From the NCBI GenBank assembly GCA_023229795.1, contig JALNYP010000007.1:34742-80455 (forward strand): a stretch of 45,714 nucleotides of DNA. Direction: 5' to 3'. Numbering within the stretch: the stretch's first letter is position 1; the number at the start of each line of letters is the position of its first letter. The notes beneath the pieces were generated by a model that was given only the letters and a program-made list of their open reading frames with translations, did no database searches and was not told the origin of the DNA. This document shows, piece by piece, positions 7,732 to 15,461 of this stretch. Source of the stretch: Syntrophobacterales bacterium. Lineage in GTDB: Bacteria > Desulfobacterota > Desulfobaccia > Desulfobaccales > 0-14-0-80-60-11. A program made the translations under genes and the position numbers.

Positions 7732-8496
7732 CTATTGGTTTTTTTCGGCCCGAAAAATAAACGCCTTCAAACGCTCGAAATACGCCTTGCCCCCCACCAC
7801 ATAGGTGTCATTGTGATGCGCCCCGGGAATAATGTAAAGCTCCTTGGGCTCATTGGCCGCGGCAAAGACCCGCCGGCCCATGTCCACCGGGATGATTTCG
7901 TCATCGGAGCCGTGGATAACTAGCACCGGCACCTTAACTTTATCAATTTTTCCTAGGTTGTCATAGGGCACCGCGGGACGCCAGTCGAACAGGAAAGGCG
8001 CCATCAGCTTGGCCATCTCCGAGGAGTCGGTGAAGGCCGATTCCAGGATCAGGGCCCGGCAGGGGGCTTGGGCCGCGAGGTCGGTGGCCAGGGCGGTGCC
8101 CAGGGAACGGCCGAACAGCATGATCTCCGGCCCCGGCACGCCGCGGGTTTCCGTCACGTAGCGGTAGGCCCCGGCTGCGTCCCGGAAGGTGCCCTCCCGG
8201 CTGATGCGGCCCTGGGAGCGGCCGTATTCCCGATAATCGAAGATGAAAACCTGGACCCCCACCCGGTCATGGAGCAATTTGATATTCTCCAGGCGGTGGC
8301 TAATGTTGCCGGCGTTGCCGTGGAACCAGACCAGGACCGGGGCCCCGGCCCGGGGCACCCACCAGCCGTGGAGCTTCACCCCGTCGGCCGCGTCGAACCA
8401 GACCTCCTCATACTTAAGGCCATAGTCCGCGGGCGTCCCCATCACATAAGGATCGGGGAAGAAGACGATGCCCTTTTCGGAAAATTCCAGGATCAT
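7732..8496 (-). CDS. Alpha/beta-hydrolase, ABHD13/ABHD17 (Bem46/FrsA-like) family
   Basis: A 254-residue hydrolase. The nucleophile Ser is in LFGRSLGTAL (about residue 131), the Asp in HGSDDEIIP (about 199) and the His in PGAHHNDT (about 227). VWFHGNAGN is the conserved HGN block of the ABHD13/17 group, and FDYREYGRSQG is also family-typical. In eukaryotes these relatives are thioesterases or depalmitoylases; bacterial substrates are unknown. There is no clear signal peptide, though the first 15 residues are hydrophobic (GIVFFPDPY) and could dip into the membrane. Downstream on the same strand from tauE-like, separated by a strong hairpin, so probably its own unit. Confidence 0.8.
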   Translation of the reverse strand: MILEFSEKGIVFFPDPYVMGTPADYGLKYEEVWFDAADGVKLHGWWVPRAGAPVLVWFHGNAGNISHRLENIKLLHDRVGVQVFIFDYREYGRSQGRISREGTFRDAAGAYRYVTETRGVPGPEIMLFGRSLGTALATDLAAQAPCRALILESAFTDSSEMAKLMAPFLFDWRPAVPYDNLGKIDKVKVPVLVIHGSDDEIIPVDMGRRVFAAANEPKELYIIPGAHHNDTYVVGGKAYFERLKAFIFRAEKNQ

Positions 8497-8529
8497 GGCG
8501 GCCTCAGGTTACTAAACAGTAGTTGGAAC

Positions 8530-8563
8530 AAAAGGATACACCTGGATTATGGTATATCCTTTT
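8530..8563. terminator. Candidate bidirectional hairpin terminator
   Basis: AAAAGGATACACC (8530-8542) pairs with GGTATATCCTTTT (8551-8563) with one mismatch and an eight-base loop. It lies about 70 bases downstream of the TauE gene (minus strand) and just upstream of the hydrolase. The U tract is the arm itself, so termination strength is uncertain. Confidence 0.45.
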
Positions 8564-8635
8564 GCCAAATGATTCAAAAATTAATTGTCGTAGTTTGGAC
8601 CGGAGATCTAGCCTTCTGTTTCCCGCTGTAGTCAT

Positions 8636-9580
8636 TTACCGCATAAAGAATCCCGCGATATAACGCAGGGCCAGGGCGGAGATGACAAGGCCCAGGCCGA
8701 TGCGGATGACCTTGCCCGAAAAGAATTTCTGGAGGCGGGCGCCGATATACATGCCGCAAAACCCGCCGAGGCCGAACAGCGCCCCCAGGGCCCAGTCCGG
8801 GGGTACGCCGATGGCTGAATAAATGCCGACCCCGGCCACGGAGGTTAGGAAAGTCCCCATGAGCGCGGCCCCGGCAATGGTATAGACGGGTAACTGGAAG
8901 ATCGCCGCCAAAAACGGCGCAATGATCGCGCCGCCGCCGATGCCGTAGGTGCCGCCGATGAGGCCCACCACCAGGGCCAGGAGAAACAGGGCCGGGGCAT
9001 TGAAGCTGAAGTTTTCCCCCAGGAACGAATAAGTGACCTGGCGCAGGCTCCAGCTTACGGTTTTGACCCGGGCTGCGGGCGGCAGGCCGTGGCCGGTAGT
9101 CTGGCCCGATTGCGCCAGGACCTTTCTCAGGCGCTCCTGGACCTTGGCCTCAAATTCCAGGATCTTGGCCTTCTGGCGTTTGGCCATGGGGGTCTGCTCA
9201 TAGAGCAGGCGCAGCCCGATATAGAGCAGCACGCACCCCACAAACAGGGTGAAATGCTCTTTCTTGGGGAGCCAATGAATGCGGATCAAGGCGCCGAAAA
9301 ACAGCCCGGGGAGCGTGCCGAGAATTATCACCCAGGTCAACGGCCAGTTCATGCGGCCCTCCCGGATGAAGCGGTAGACGCCGCTGGGAATGGCCACGAT
9401 GTTGAACACCAGGTTGGTGGGAGAAACCGACGGGCTGCTGAAATTGAGGATGGACACCTGAAAGGGCAGCAACAGAAAGGCCCCGGAGACTCCTCCCATA
9501 GAGGTGAAGGTAGAGACGACCAGGGCGATAAGGGGCGGAACAAGCGGGTTGACTTCGACTCCGGACACGGGGAAGACCAT
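8636..9580 (-). CDS. TauE/SafE-family sulfite/sulfonate exporter-like permease
   Basis: A 314-residue membrane protein with about eight hydrophobic helices in two half-repeats, the TauE/SafE (COG0730) layout. The N-terminal half has STFTSMGGVSGAFLLLPFQ and SPTNLVFNIVAIPSG. The C-terminal half has GLIGGTYGIGGGAIIAPFL, the repeated family motif. A polar loop of about 50 residues with charged helix separates the halves. The start ATG has an AGAGGTGG ribosome site. Members export sulfite, sulfoacetate, sulfonates or other small organosulfur anions; substrate is not readable. A sulfur-anion role would suit a sulfur-metabolising anaerobe. Divergent from the alcohol dehydrogenase gene. Confidence 0.85.
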   Translation of the reverse strand: MVFPVSGVEVNPLVPPLIALVVSTFTSMGGVSGAFLLLPFQVSILNFSSPSVSPTNLVFNIVAIPSGVYRFIREGRMNWPLTWVIILGTLPGLFFGALIRIHWLPKKEHFTLFVGCVLLYIGLRLLYEQTPMAKRQKAKILEFEAKVQERLRKVLAQSGQTTGHGLPPAARVKTVSWSLRQVTYSFLGENFSFNAPALFLLALVVGLIGGTYGIGGGAIIAPFLAAIFQLPVYTIAGAALMGTFLTSVAGVGIYSAIGVPPDWALGALFGLGGFCGMYIGARLQKFFSGKVIRIGLGLVISALALRYIAGFFMR

Positions 9581-9774
9581 AACCCACCTCTTGTGTATTT
9601 TTTCACAAAATTAGCGTAGATTGATAACGGTGTCAAGGGATAATTCAGAGCCTGGTGTTGGGAGAGCCAAGGGCATACTTGACCGCTTTCCCGGGGATGG
9701 TTAACTTGAAATTTAAGAAAACTCTTAGACCCGAAAGAGTATACGTCCCCTACTCACCCCATGATGGAGGAAAC

Positions 9775-10797
9775 ATGGCGAAAATGCGGGCGGTGCAGGT
9801 CCCTTATGCTAAGGGGCCCTTGGAACTCGTGGAACGAGACATTCCGGAGCCGGGCGCCGGCTCGGTGCGGATCAAGGTGCAGGCGTGCGGCATCTGTTAC
9901 TCTGATTCGTTAACCAAAGAGGGGATCTTTCCGGGTCTGCAATATCCCCGAGTCCCCGGACATGAAATCGCCGGCGTCATTGATGCGGTGGGCCCAGGGG
10001 TGCCGGGCTGGGAGCCGGGGCAGCGGGTAGGCGTCGGCTGGCACGGCGGCCACTGCGGCTACTGTAATTCCTGCCGCCGCGGCGACTTCGTCACCTGCCA
10101 GAATGCCGCGCAGATTCCCGGCATCTCCTATGACGGCGGCTATGCCGACTACATGATCGCCCCCGCGGGCGCGCTGGCTTTGATCCCCGCAGAGCTCTCC
10201 CCGGTTGAGGCGGGACCCTTGATGTGCGCCGGCATCACCACGTTCAACGCCCTGCGGCACAGCGGCGCGCGGCCGGGCGACGTCGTAGCTATACTTGGAG
10301 TTGGCGGCCTCGGCCATCTGGGGGTGCAATTCGCCGCCAAAATGGGTTTTAACACGGTAGCCATTGCCCGCGGCCAGGACAAGGGGCCGCTGGCGCTGCA
10401 ACTGGGTGCGCGGCACTATATCGATACCCTGTCGCAGGACCCCGCGGCGGCATTGCTCAAGTTGGGAGGAGCCAAGGTCATCTTGGCCACCGCGGCCAAC
10501 AGCAAGGCCATGAGCGCGGTGGTCGGCGGCCTGGGCGTCGGCGGCAAGCTGATTGTCCTCGGCGTGGTGATGGAGCCGCTCGACGTGCCCCCCATTACCC
10601 TGATTACGCGGCGCCTGTCCATCGCGGGATGGCCGTCCGGAACCTCCCTGGATTCGCAGGACACGATGGCGTTCAGCGTGCTGACCGGAGTCCGGTCCAT
10701 GAGTGAGGTCTTTCCCCTGGAGCGCGCCGCCGAAGCCTACGAGCGCATGATGAGCGGCAAGGCCCGGTTTCGCGTGGTTCTGACCACCGGAGCTTAG
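9775..10797 (+). CDS. Zinc-dependent alcohol dehydrogenase
   Basis: A 340-residue medium-chain dehydrogenase from the ATG at 9775, which has a GGAGG ribosome site; an upstream frame to 9655 lacks homology. The catalytic zinc ligands are Cys38 (CGICYSD), His63-Glu64 (GHE) and a Cys in PLMCAG. The structural zinc site is the four Cys of GHCGYCNSCRRGDFVTC. The Rossmann motif GVGGLGHLG binds NAD(P). It should interconvert a primary alcohol and an aldehyde. The sequence resembles the class used by many anaerobes and by AdhP-type enzymes. A weak promoter-like pair (TTGACC at 9679, TAACTT at 9702) lies upstream. Monocistronic by context. Confidence 0.9.
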   Translation: MAKMRAVQVPYAKGPLELVERDIPEPGAGSVRIKVQACGICYSDSLTKEGIFPGLQYPRVPGHEIAGVIDAVGPGVPGWEPGQRVGVGWHGGHCGYCNSCRRGDFVTCQNAAQIPGISYDGGYADYMIAPAGALALIPAELSPVEAGPLMCAGITTFNALRHSGARPGDVVAILGVGGLGHLGVQFAAKMGFNTVAIARGQDKGPLALQLGARHYIDTLSQDPAAALLKLGGAKVILATAANSKAMSAVVGGLGVGGKLIVLGVVMEPLDVPPITLITRRLSIAGWPSGTSLDSQDTMAFSVLTGVRSMSEVFPLERAAEAYERMMSGKARFRVVLTTGA

Positions 10798-10891
10798 ACC
10801 GCTTGGCCCCGACCTTAAGCAGACCTGGAGACCCACTCCCTGTCGGCGTAATGCCGCAAAGGAGCCGGCGTCGCGTCCCGCATGATGAACC

Positions 10892-11629
10892 CTACTGGTG
10901 GTATGAATCCGTTAAGACGCGTTTCGCCACCACGAAAGAGCTTTCAAAGTATGGTTGACGCAGGTTGGAAATGGTCACTCCATGGCGGGGATCAGCAGCA
11001 TGGATCATCTTTCCCTCGCCCATATAGATCCCTACATGTCCAATATGCCGCCCGCCGCGGCTGAAAAAGAGCAGGTCTGCGGGGATCAGCTTGGCAAAAT
11101 CCATCTTGCGGGCAGCTATCTTTCCCACCCGGGCCTGTTCGGAACTGGAACGGGGTAGATGAACATCGAACTTTTTGTAAATATATTGCACGAATCCTGA
11201 GCAATCCGTGGCAGAGCCAGTCTGCAAAGAAGCACCCTGCCGGTAAGGGGTTTTGAGATAATTACCAGCCTTGGCTAGAAGCCGTTTCGGGATATCCTTA
11301 GGGGGCGGCGGGTTTAGCCCTCGCGCCGCAGGCGGCGATAAATCATTTAATTGCAGGTCGATGTGTGAGAGAAGAACCTCTGATTTGGGATAGATTAAAG
11401 GATTCGGTAAAAAATGGTGTTGTGTCAGGGGAAAGGTCTTCATGAACTGCGCAGTTTCTGGCATGGTGAGGCTCTTGAAATATCCTCCCTGGGCTTTGGT
11501 TCCACAGGTGGCGGTGGCTCGGCTCGGCAGGGGGGATAACTCGTCCATGGCGCTGGCACTTTCGAGCTTATTAGGAGATAAAACCAGGCCCAATTTTAAA
11601 ATCATAGCCCAAATTATCCATTTAGCCAA
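10892..11629 (-). CDS. Secreted NlpC/P60-family cell-wall hydrolase
   Basis: A 245-residue protein. The start is TTG at 11629: a perfect AAAGGAGG site lies eight bases upstream and no better start follows. Residues 1-27 form a signal peptide (hydrophobic WAMILKLGLVL, ending near SASA). A linker with PPPPK precedes the C-terminal NlpC/P60 domain: catalytic Cys in ATDCSGFV, first His in RHIGHVGIYMG and a further His in KMIHA. These enzymes cut the D-Glu/diaminopimelate bond of peptidoglycan stems. Base composition is lower in GC than flanking genes. It converges with the dehydrogenase and stands next to the AT-rich patch. Confidence 0.88.
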   Translation of the reverse strand: MAKWIIWAMILKLGLVLSPNKLESASAMDELSPLPSRATATCGTKAQGGYFKSLTMPETAQFMKTFPLTQHHFLPNPLIYPKSEVLLSHIDLQLNDLSPPAARGLNPPPPKDIPKRLLAKAGNYLKTPYRQGASLQTGSATDCSGFVQYIYKKFDVHLPRSSSEQARVGKIAARKMDFAKLIPADLLFFSRGGRHIGHVGIYMGEGKMIHAADPRHGVTISNLRQPYFESSFVVAKRVLTDSYHQ

Positions 11630-12008
11630 TTTGTAATCCTCCTTTGCTTCGGATAATCAACAATTATGTAGAATAACATTGTAATAAAAGGTTGGGGTTC
11701 AAGGACTAAGGCTGTGGCATGACTTACAAAAGCAGGGTCAGAAACGATAACTCATAACATCTCATCAGAGATTATCTGGCAAGCTATTCAGGTTCTCCTT
11801 TGCCGTGCGGCATTATTGAAAAAGCATTTATAATTATCGCGGAAATTCAGGTAATTGCAAGATTGATTAGAAAGAAACTGGCTTATGAACAGCATTCTTA
11901 ATATGCAGTTATAGAATAACTGCTTAATACTGTGCTATTTCTCTAAGAAACTATAATTATTTTTCAAAAATGATGCTGTAAAAACTACCTTCATTTCATT
12001 TTCGCTTA
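11630..12008. other. AT-rich intergenic region, 379 bases
   Basis: No gene seen on either strand. It carries the ribosome site and presumably the promoter of the NlpC/P60 gene near 11640-11700. A perfect eight-base hairpin (GCAGTTAT AGA ATAACTGC, 11905-11923) lies about 85 bases downstream of the small minus-strand gene and could be its terminator. GC content drops sharply against both sides. Confidence 0.4.
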
Positions 12009-12299
12009 TCACAACATAAACTGCTTAGGAGCTATGGTATGGCTGCTTGAGTTTCGCCGTGATATGCTTTTTGCCTTCATACCCATAAGCTCCAGGTTAA
12101 ACCACGTGGCCTGGTAGATAATTCCTATTGAATCCAATATGTTATCCAGTTGATCGCAGGTCGTCTTGACGATAGAGCATATTTTATCCTTTTCTTCAGA
12201 TTCTTCTATTGACCTTAAAAGGGCGATTAGTCCAGTTATGGGTTGGGCTATCTCGTCCAAATTTTTACGAATTATGCCGACGATCTTCTTCGACTCCAT
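12009..12299 (-). CDS. Small helical protein resembling a histidine-kinase dimerisation domain without the histidine
   Basis: A 96-residue protein from the ATG at 12299, set by an AGGAGG site eight bases upstream; a longer frame to 12347 has no such site. Residues 5-60 form two amphipathic helices: RKNLDEIAQPITGLIALLRS, then a short charged turn (EESEEKDK), then CSIVKTTCDQLDNILDS. The first helix resembles the HisKA H-box (H-E-I-R-x-P-L) with Asp15 where the phosphorylated His would be, and no ATPase domain follows. The C-terminal 30 residues are basic and Ser-rich. It sits alone in an AT-rich patch. It could be a decoy or adaptor of two-component signalling, but the similarity is only structural reading and the function is unknown. 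Confidence 0.5.
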   Translation of the reverse strand: MESKKIVGIIRKNLDEIAQPITGLIALLRSIEESEEKDKICSIVKTTCDQLDNILDSIGIIYQATWFNLELMGMKAKSISRRNSSSHTIAPKQFML

Positions 12300-12731
12300 A
12301 GTTTTATTCCTCCTATGCACTAAAAAGTTAAGCAAATATAGTGCCAATTTAGAAATTTATCTAAGTACTCTAAATTATTGAAATAAAAATTAACTGAAAA
12401 ATAGACAAAATTACATGATTTGGACAAAAATTAATTATACTAATATTATCAGATAGTTATTCTCTTCAAATATTTGGACAACTGGCTCTGAGGGCCTATT
12501 CACAAGCAAACTTTGATCATCTGCTCGGAATATTGCGGCGGGCAGCAATTAAATGCCGCTAGGGGAGGTATCGAGGCTAAACCTGAGGAACTGACGTTTC
12601 TCTGTGCCACCCTGCGGAAGCGAAGGGGCTTGTTCCATAAGAAAAGGGGCGGTACCCATCGGTCCGCCCCTTTTCTATCAACGAATTGATGATTGAGCGC
12701 AATTCATTGCGCCCGCGCTCCTACAACAAAC
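12300..12731. other. Intergenic region, 432 bases, with possible structured RNA and terminator
   Basis: The left part (12300-12480) is AT-rich and holds the small gene's leader and promoter. From about 12480 to 12675 composition rises and several short pairings appear (GCGGC ... GCCGC near 12535-12560), ending in a strong hairpin. No reading frame of note. The stretch may encode a small plus-strand RNA, but no known family is recognised. Confidence 0.35.
12641..12675. terminator. Strong bidirectional rho-independent terminator
   Basis: GAAAAGGGGCGG plus ACC pairs with GGT plus CCGCCCCTTTTC around a four-base loop, with one bulged T. A T-rich tail follows in either direction. It lies 57 bases beyond the stop of the glutaminase/GXGXG gene, so it ends that minus-strand operon. 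Confidence 0.8.
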
Positions 12732-15368
12732 CTATTCCCAGGCGTCCTCTATCTGGGTGAGGACGGCCAGCTTGACGGCCTGGACCTTGCGATAGACCTG
12801 GTCCGGATGCCTGAGGCGCCCTTCGATAGTGAGGAGGTCCTCCTCGATGCCGATGCCGAAGAGACGCTCGTTTTCTTGCAGATAAGGCAGGATGAGGTTC
12901 CAGTCCGCGGCGCTCAGCGGCACGATCTCGCCGCCGTTCAATTGCTCCTCCACCACCTGCTGATAGGGGTCCCGAATGAACAGGGCGCCGCCGGAAGCCA
13001 GGGAAAAGAGGTTGCCGCCGGGGTAGGGGGTGCGCTGGGAGCGGATGCGGCCCCGCGAGTCGAACTCCAGACCGTTGACTATGATGAAGCCGCCGCCGGC
13101 GTGGGGGTTGCCCGCCATGAAGGATTCGGCCAGGAAGTCCAGGGCGGTGCCGTTGATGACCGCCCGCGGACGGCCCACCGCATTGATGAACGGCCGGCCC
13201 GCGGCGTTGCCCATGATGTAAACGTCCCCGCCTTTGGCGCCGTACATGAAGGTCTGGCCGACGTCGCCGTACACCACCAGTTTGCCCCGCTTCATGATCT
13301 GGCCCAACTGGTCCTGGGCGTTGCCGTGGATATAGATGGACATGCCGTCGATCCCGGAGGCCAGGTAGTCGCCGGTGCTGCCGTAGGCGTCGATGCGGAC
13401 TGCATCGGTGTCGCCCCCGAAACCGCAACCCAGGAAGCGTTGTCCCTTATAGCCATAGGTGAGGAACTGCTTCCACCCCAGCTCGAAGGCCCGGCACATC
13501 AAACGGGCGTCGCAATCATCGCCTTCCGGCTCGAAACCTGCGGCATCCAGGACCAGCACCGCGTCCTCCCGGGGCGGCGCGGCCAGGTGGTCCCGGGTCT
13601 CCCAATCGAGGCGGCGGTACCGGCTGGCATTAGTGGTGCCGATGGCGGGGGTGGCCTGAAAGATTGCGGTCAGGACCTCCATGAGCAGGCGCTGCAAATG
13701 GCTGCGTTTCTTGTCCCCCGGATCAAAACGCCAGTCCAGGAGCAGGGTCAGACTGTTGATAGCCGCGGCCTTGAGAGCATCGTCGCGCTGAGACAAATCC
13801 CGCACCACTTCCAGGACTTCCCGGAAATGGGCGTATGACCACATCGGCACATGCCCTTTAACCCATTGGAAGAATTTCTGGCCGCTGCCATCTTCCAGAT
13901 GGGACCTGATGAGCCGGGTTTCCTCGGCGTCTTCGCTGACCGTGATTTCCAGCCGGGTGCCGTCCCAGGGACGCTGGTGCCAGGGCACGGTCTTGGGCTT
14001 GCCGAATTTGTCGTGGCAGGTGAGGGTCTTGTGACCGTTATTGCCTTCCAGCGAGAAGGTGAAGGTGCCGCCGTCGGTGGCGCTGCCGCCCCGGGCGTTC
14101 CAGTACAGGTCGGCCACGGGACAGAATCGGGGGTCTTCCGCGGCCAGGCTTTGCAGGGTGGCGTCGATGGCCTGCTTTTCGGAGCAGACCAGGCCGATCT
14201 GCACTTCCCCGTCTTGCAGGGCAAAGACCTGGGGCCGGAGCATGGAGGTGTCGGTGATGCCGATGAGCTCGAAGCGCTTCCGGTCGGGGTCGTTCCTGGC
14301 GATGATGAAGAACCAGGGGCCGTCCGGGGAGCCGTGGATATTGGTGGCCTGGAGATGGCGGTAAATCTTCTGGCGCTCCGGGTCCAGCAGGTCGAAGTCC
14401 CGCTCCGTGGTGGGAGCCATGGACTCGATGACGTATTCCAGGGGATAGCCGTAAAGCCGGTGCCAGAGGTCGAAGGTCAGGACCGCCACTTCGGTATCCG
14501 TCAGGAACTGGGGATAGAAATGGCGCTGGCTTAAGTATTCGCTCACGGAAAAATAATTGGCGAAGTCGCCGTTGTGCACCAAGGCGGTGTTTAAGGCTGC
14601 AAAGGGGTGGGCGCCGCCGGGGTGCCAAACCCGGCCCCGGGTAGGATAGCGCTGGTGGGCGATCCAGATGTGGGCCTTGAAGTCCAGCAGGTTGTAATAG
14701 AGCGCGGCTTCCTCGGCGTACCCCACGATCTTGAGGATCATGATATTGCGCCCCTGGGAGAGCACAAAGGCCTTCTTTTCACCCAGGGAGGCGTAATAGG
14801 CCTCGTTGAGCTTGTAGCAGTTCTGGGCGACGAACTCGTCTTCCACCTTGCGCCAGGGGACCTCATAGAGCTTGTGCCGCTGGATGAAGTGCTGGAGCAC
14901 CTCGGGCTTGACCCTCACGAAGTATTGCCAGACCTCCGGGGGCTTGACCATCAGGCCCGGCAAATCCTGCCAGTTCTCGATGGTGGGCTGCCGCCGGGCA
15001 TGATCCACCTGGAAGACCTCGGTGATGAACCGGGCTTCCACCGTGGGCCGCGCCTCGTCGTCCAGGTAGGCGATCTGGATCAGGTAATCGTCGTCCAGGA
15101 TTTCCTGGGAGACTCCCATAGTCTCGGGGTCCAGGCCCACCGCGGCGATGCCGCCGCCTTTGCCGTTGCCCCGGTTGTGCATCTGCACCGAAGGCTGGAA
15201 GATGTGGCGGCCCGCCACCGGTACGCTGCAGGCAAAACCGGTGACCCCGCAGCCGCCTTCATCCGCGGCCTTCTGAATGCGGCCGGCAGGGAAGGGGGAG
15301 GTGAAATCCCGGCGGGTGTCAAGTAATTGCAAACCCGGGTGATTGTTCAAATTGGCGTTGGACTTCAT
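12732..15368 (-). CDS. Glutamate synthase subunit: class II glutaminase fused to GXGXG domain (no FMN domain)
   Basis: An 878-residue protein from the ATG at 15368 (TGAGGAAA site seven bases upstream); the frame to 15431 lacks support. A 39-residue propeptide precedes Cys40 in DEGGCGVTGFAC, the N-terminal nucleophile of class II glutamine amidotransferases. The amidotransferase domain runs to about residue 400 (HQRYPTRG, ALVHNGDFAN). A middle region follows, then the GXGXG beta-helix (about 640-800; GNAQDQLGQIM, GAKGGDVYIMGNAAGRPF). The central FMN synthase domain of ordinary GltB is missing and is encoded by the next gene upstream (17079-18626). The protein should release ammonia from glutamine for that partner. 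This is the two-ends-fused version of the archaeal-type split GOGAT. Last gene before the operon terminator. Confidence 0.9.
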   Translation of the reverse strand: MKSNANLNNHPGLQLLDTRRDFTSPFPAGRIQKAADEGGCGVTGFACSVPVAGRHIFQPSVQMHNRGNGKGGGIAAVGLDPETMGVSQEILDDDYLIQIAYLDDEARPTVEARFITEVFQVDHARRQPTIENWQDLPGLMVKPPEVWQYFVRVKPEVLQHFIQRHKLYEVPWRKVEDEFVAQNCYKLNEAYYASLGEKKAFVLSQGRNIMILKIVGYAEEAALYYNLLDFKAHIWIAHQRYPTRGRVWHPGGAHPFAALNTALVHNGDFANYFSVSEYLSQRHFYPQFLTDTEVAVLTFDLWHRLYGYPLEYVIESMAPTTERDFDLLDPERQKIYRHLQATNIHGSPDGPWFFIIARNDPDRKRFELIGITDTSMLRPQVFALQDGEVQIGLVCSEKQAIDATLQSLAAEDPRFCPVADLYWNARGGSATDGGTFTFSLEGNNGHKTLTCHDKFGKPKTVPWHQRPWDGTRLEITVSEDAEETRLIRSHLEDGSGQKFFQWVKGHVPMWSYAHFREVLEVVRDLSQRDDALKAAAINSLTLLLDWRFDPGDKKRSHLQRLLMEVLTAIFQATPAIGTTNASRYRRLDWETRDHLAAPPREDAVLVLDAAGFEPEGDDCDARLMCRAFELGWKQFLTYGYKGQRFLGCGFGGDTDAVRIDAYGSTGDYLASGIDGMSIYIHGNAQDQLGQIMKRGKLVVYGDVGQTFMYGAKGGDVYIMGNAAGRPFINAVGRPRAVINGTALDFLAESFMAGNPHAGGGFIIVNGLEFDSRGRIRSQRTPYPGGNLFSLASGGALFIRDPYQQVVEEQLNGGEIVPLSAADWNLILPYLQENERLFGIGIEEDLLTIEGRLRHPDQVYRKVQAVKLAVLTQIEDAWE

Positions 15369-15390
15369 TGATTTCCTCAATGGTTTTATG

Positions 15391-15456
15391 TAGGGCGGGC
15401 ACGGCCCGCCAATCCGAAATTCTATTTTCAATTTACGGCGGGTGGTACCGCCCTAT
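15391..15456. repeat. TAGGGCGG palindromic intergenic repeat
   Basis: TAGGGCGG (15391-15398) and CCGCCCTA (15449-15456) bracket about 50 bases that contain a second inner hairpin (GGGCGGGCACGGCCCGCC). It lies between the low-GC unknown gene and the glutaminase/GXGXG gene, in the style of the interspersed palindromes elsewhere in the window. Confidence 0.65.
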
Positions 15457-15461
15457 ATTTC

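Noticed and set aside
12480..12675. Known riboswitch (c-di-GMP, cobalamin) or SRP/6S RNA
   Set aside because: None of the conserved core sequences of these families could be found; kept only as an unassigned possible RNA.
12693..13838. Plus-strand open frame of 381 codons opposite the GXGXG domain
   Set aside because: Shadow of the minus-strand gene; starts in the terminator region and has no family motif.
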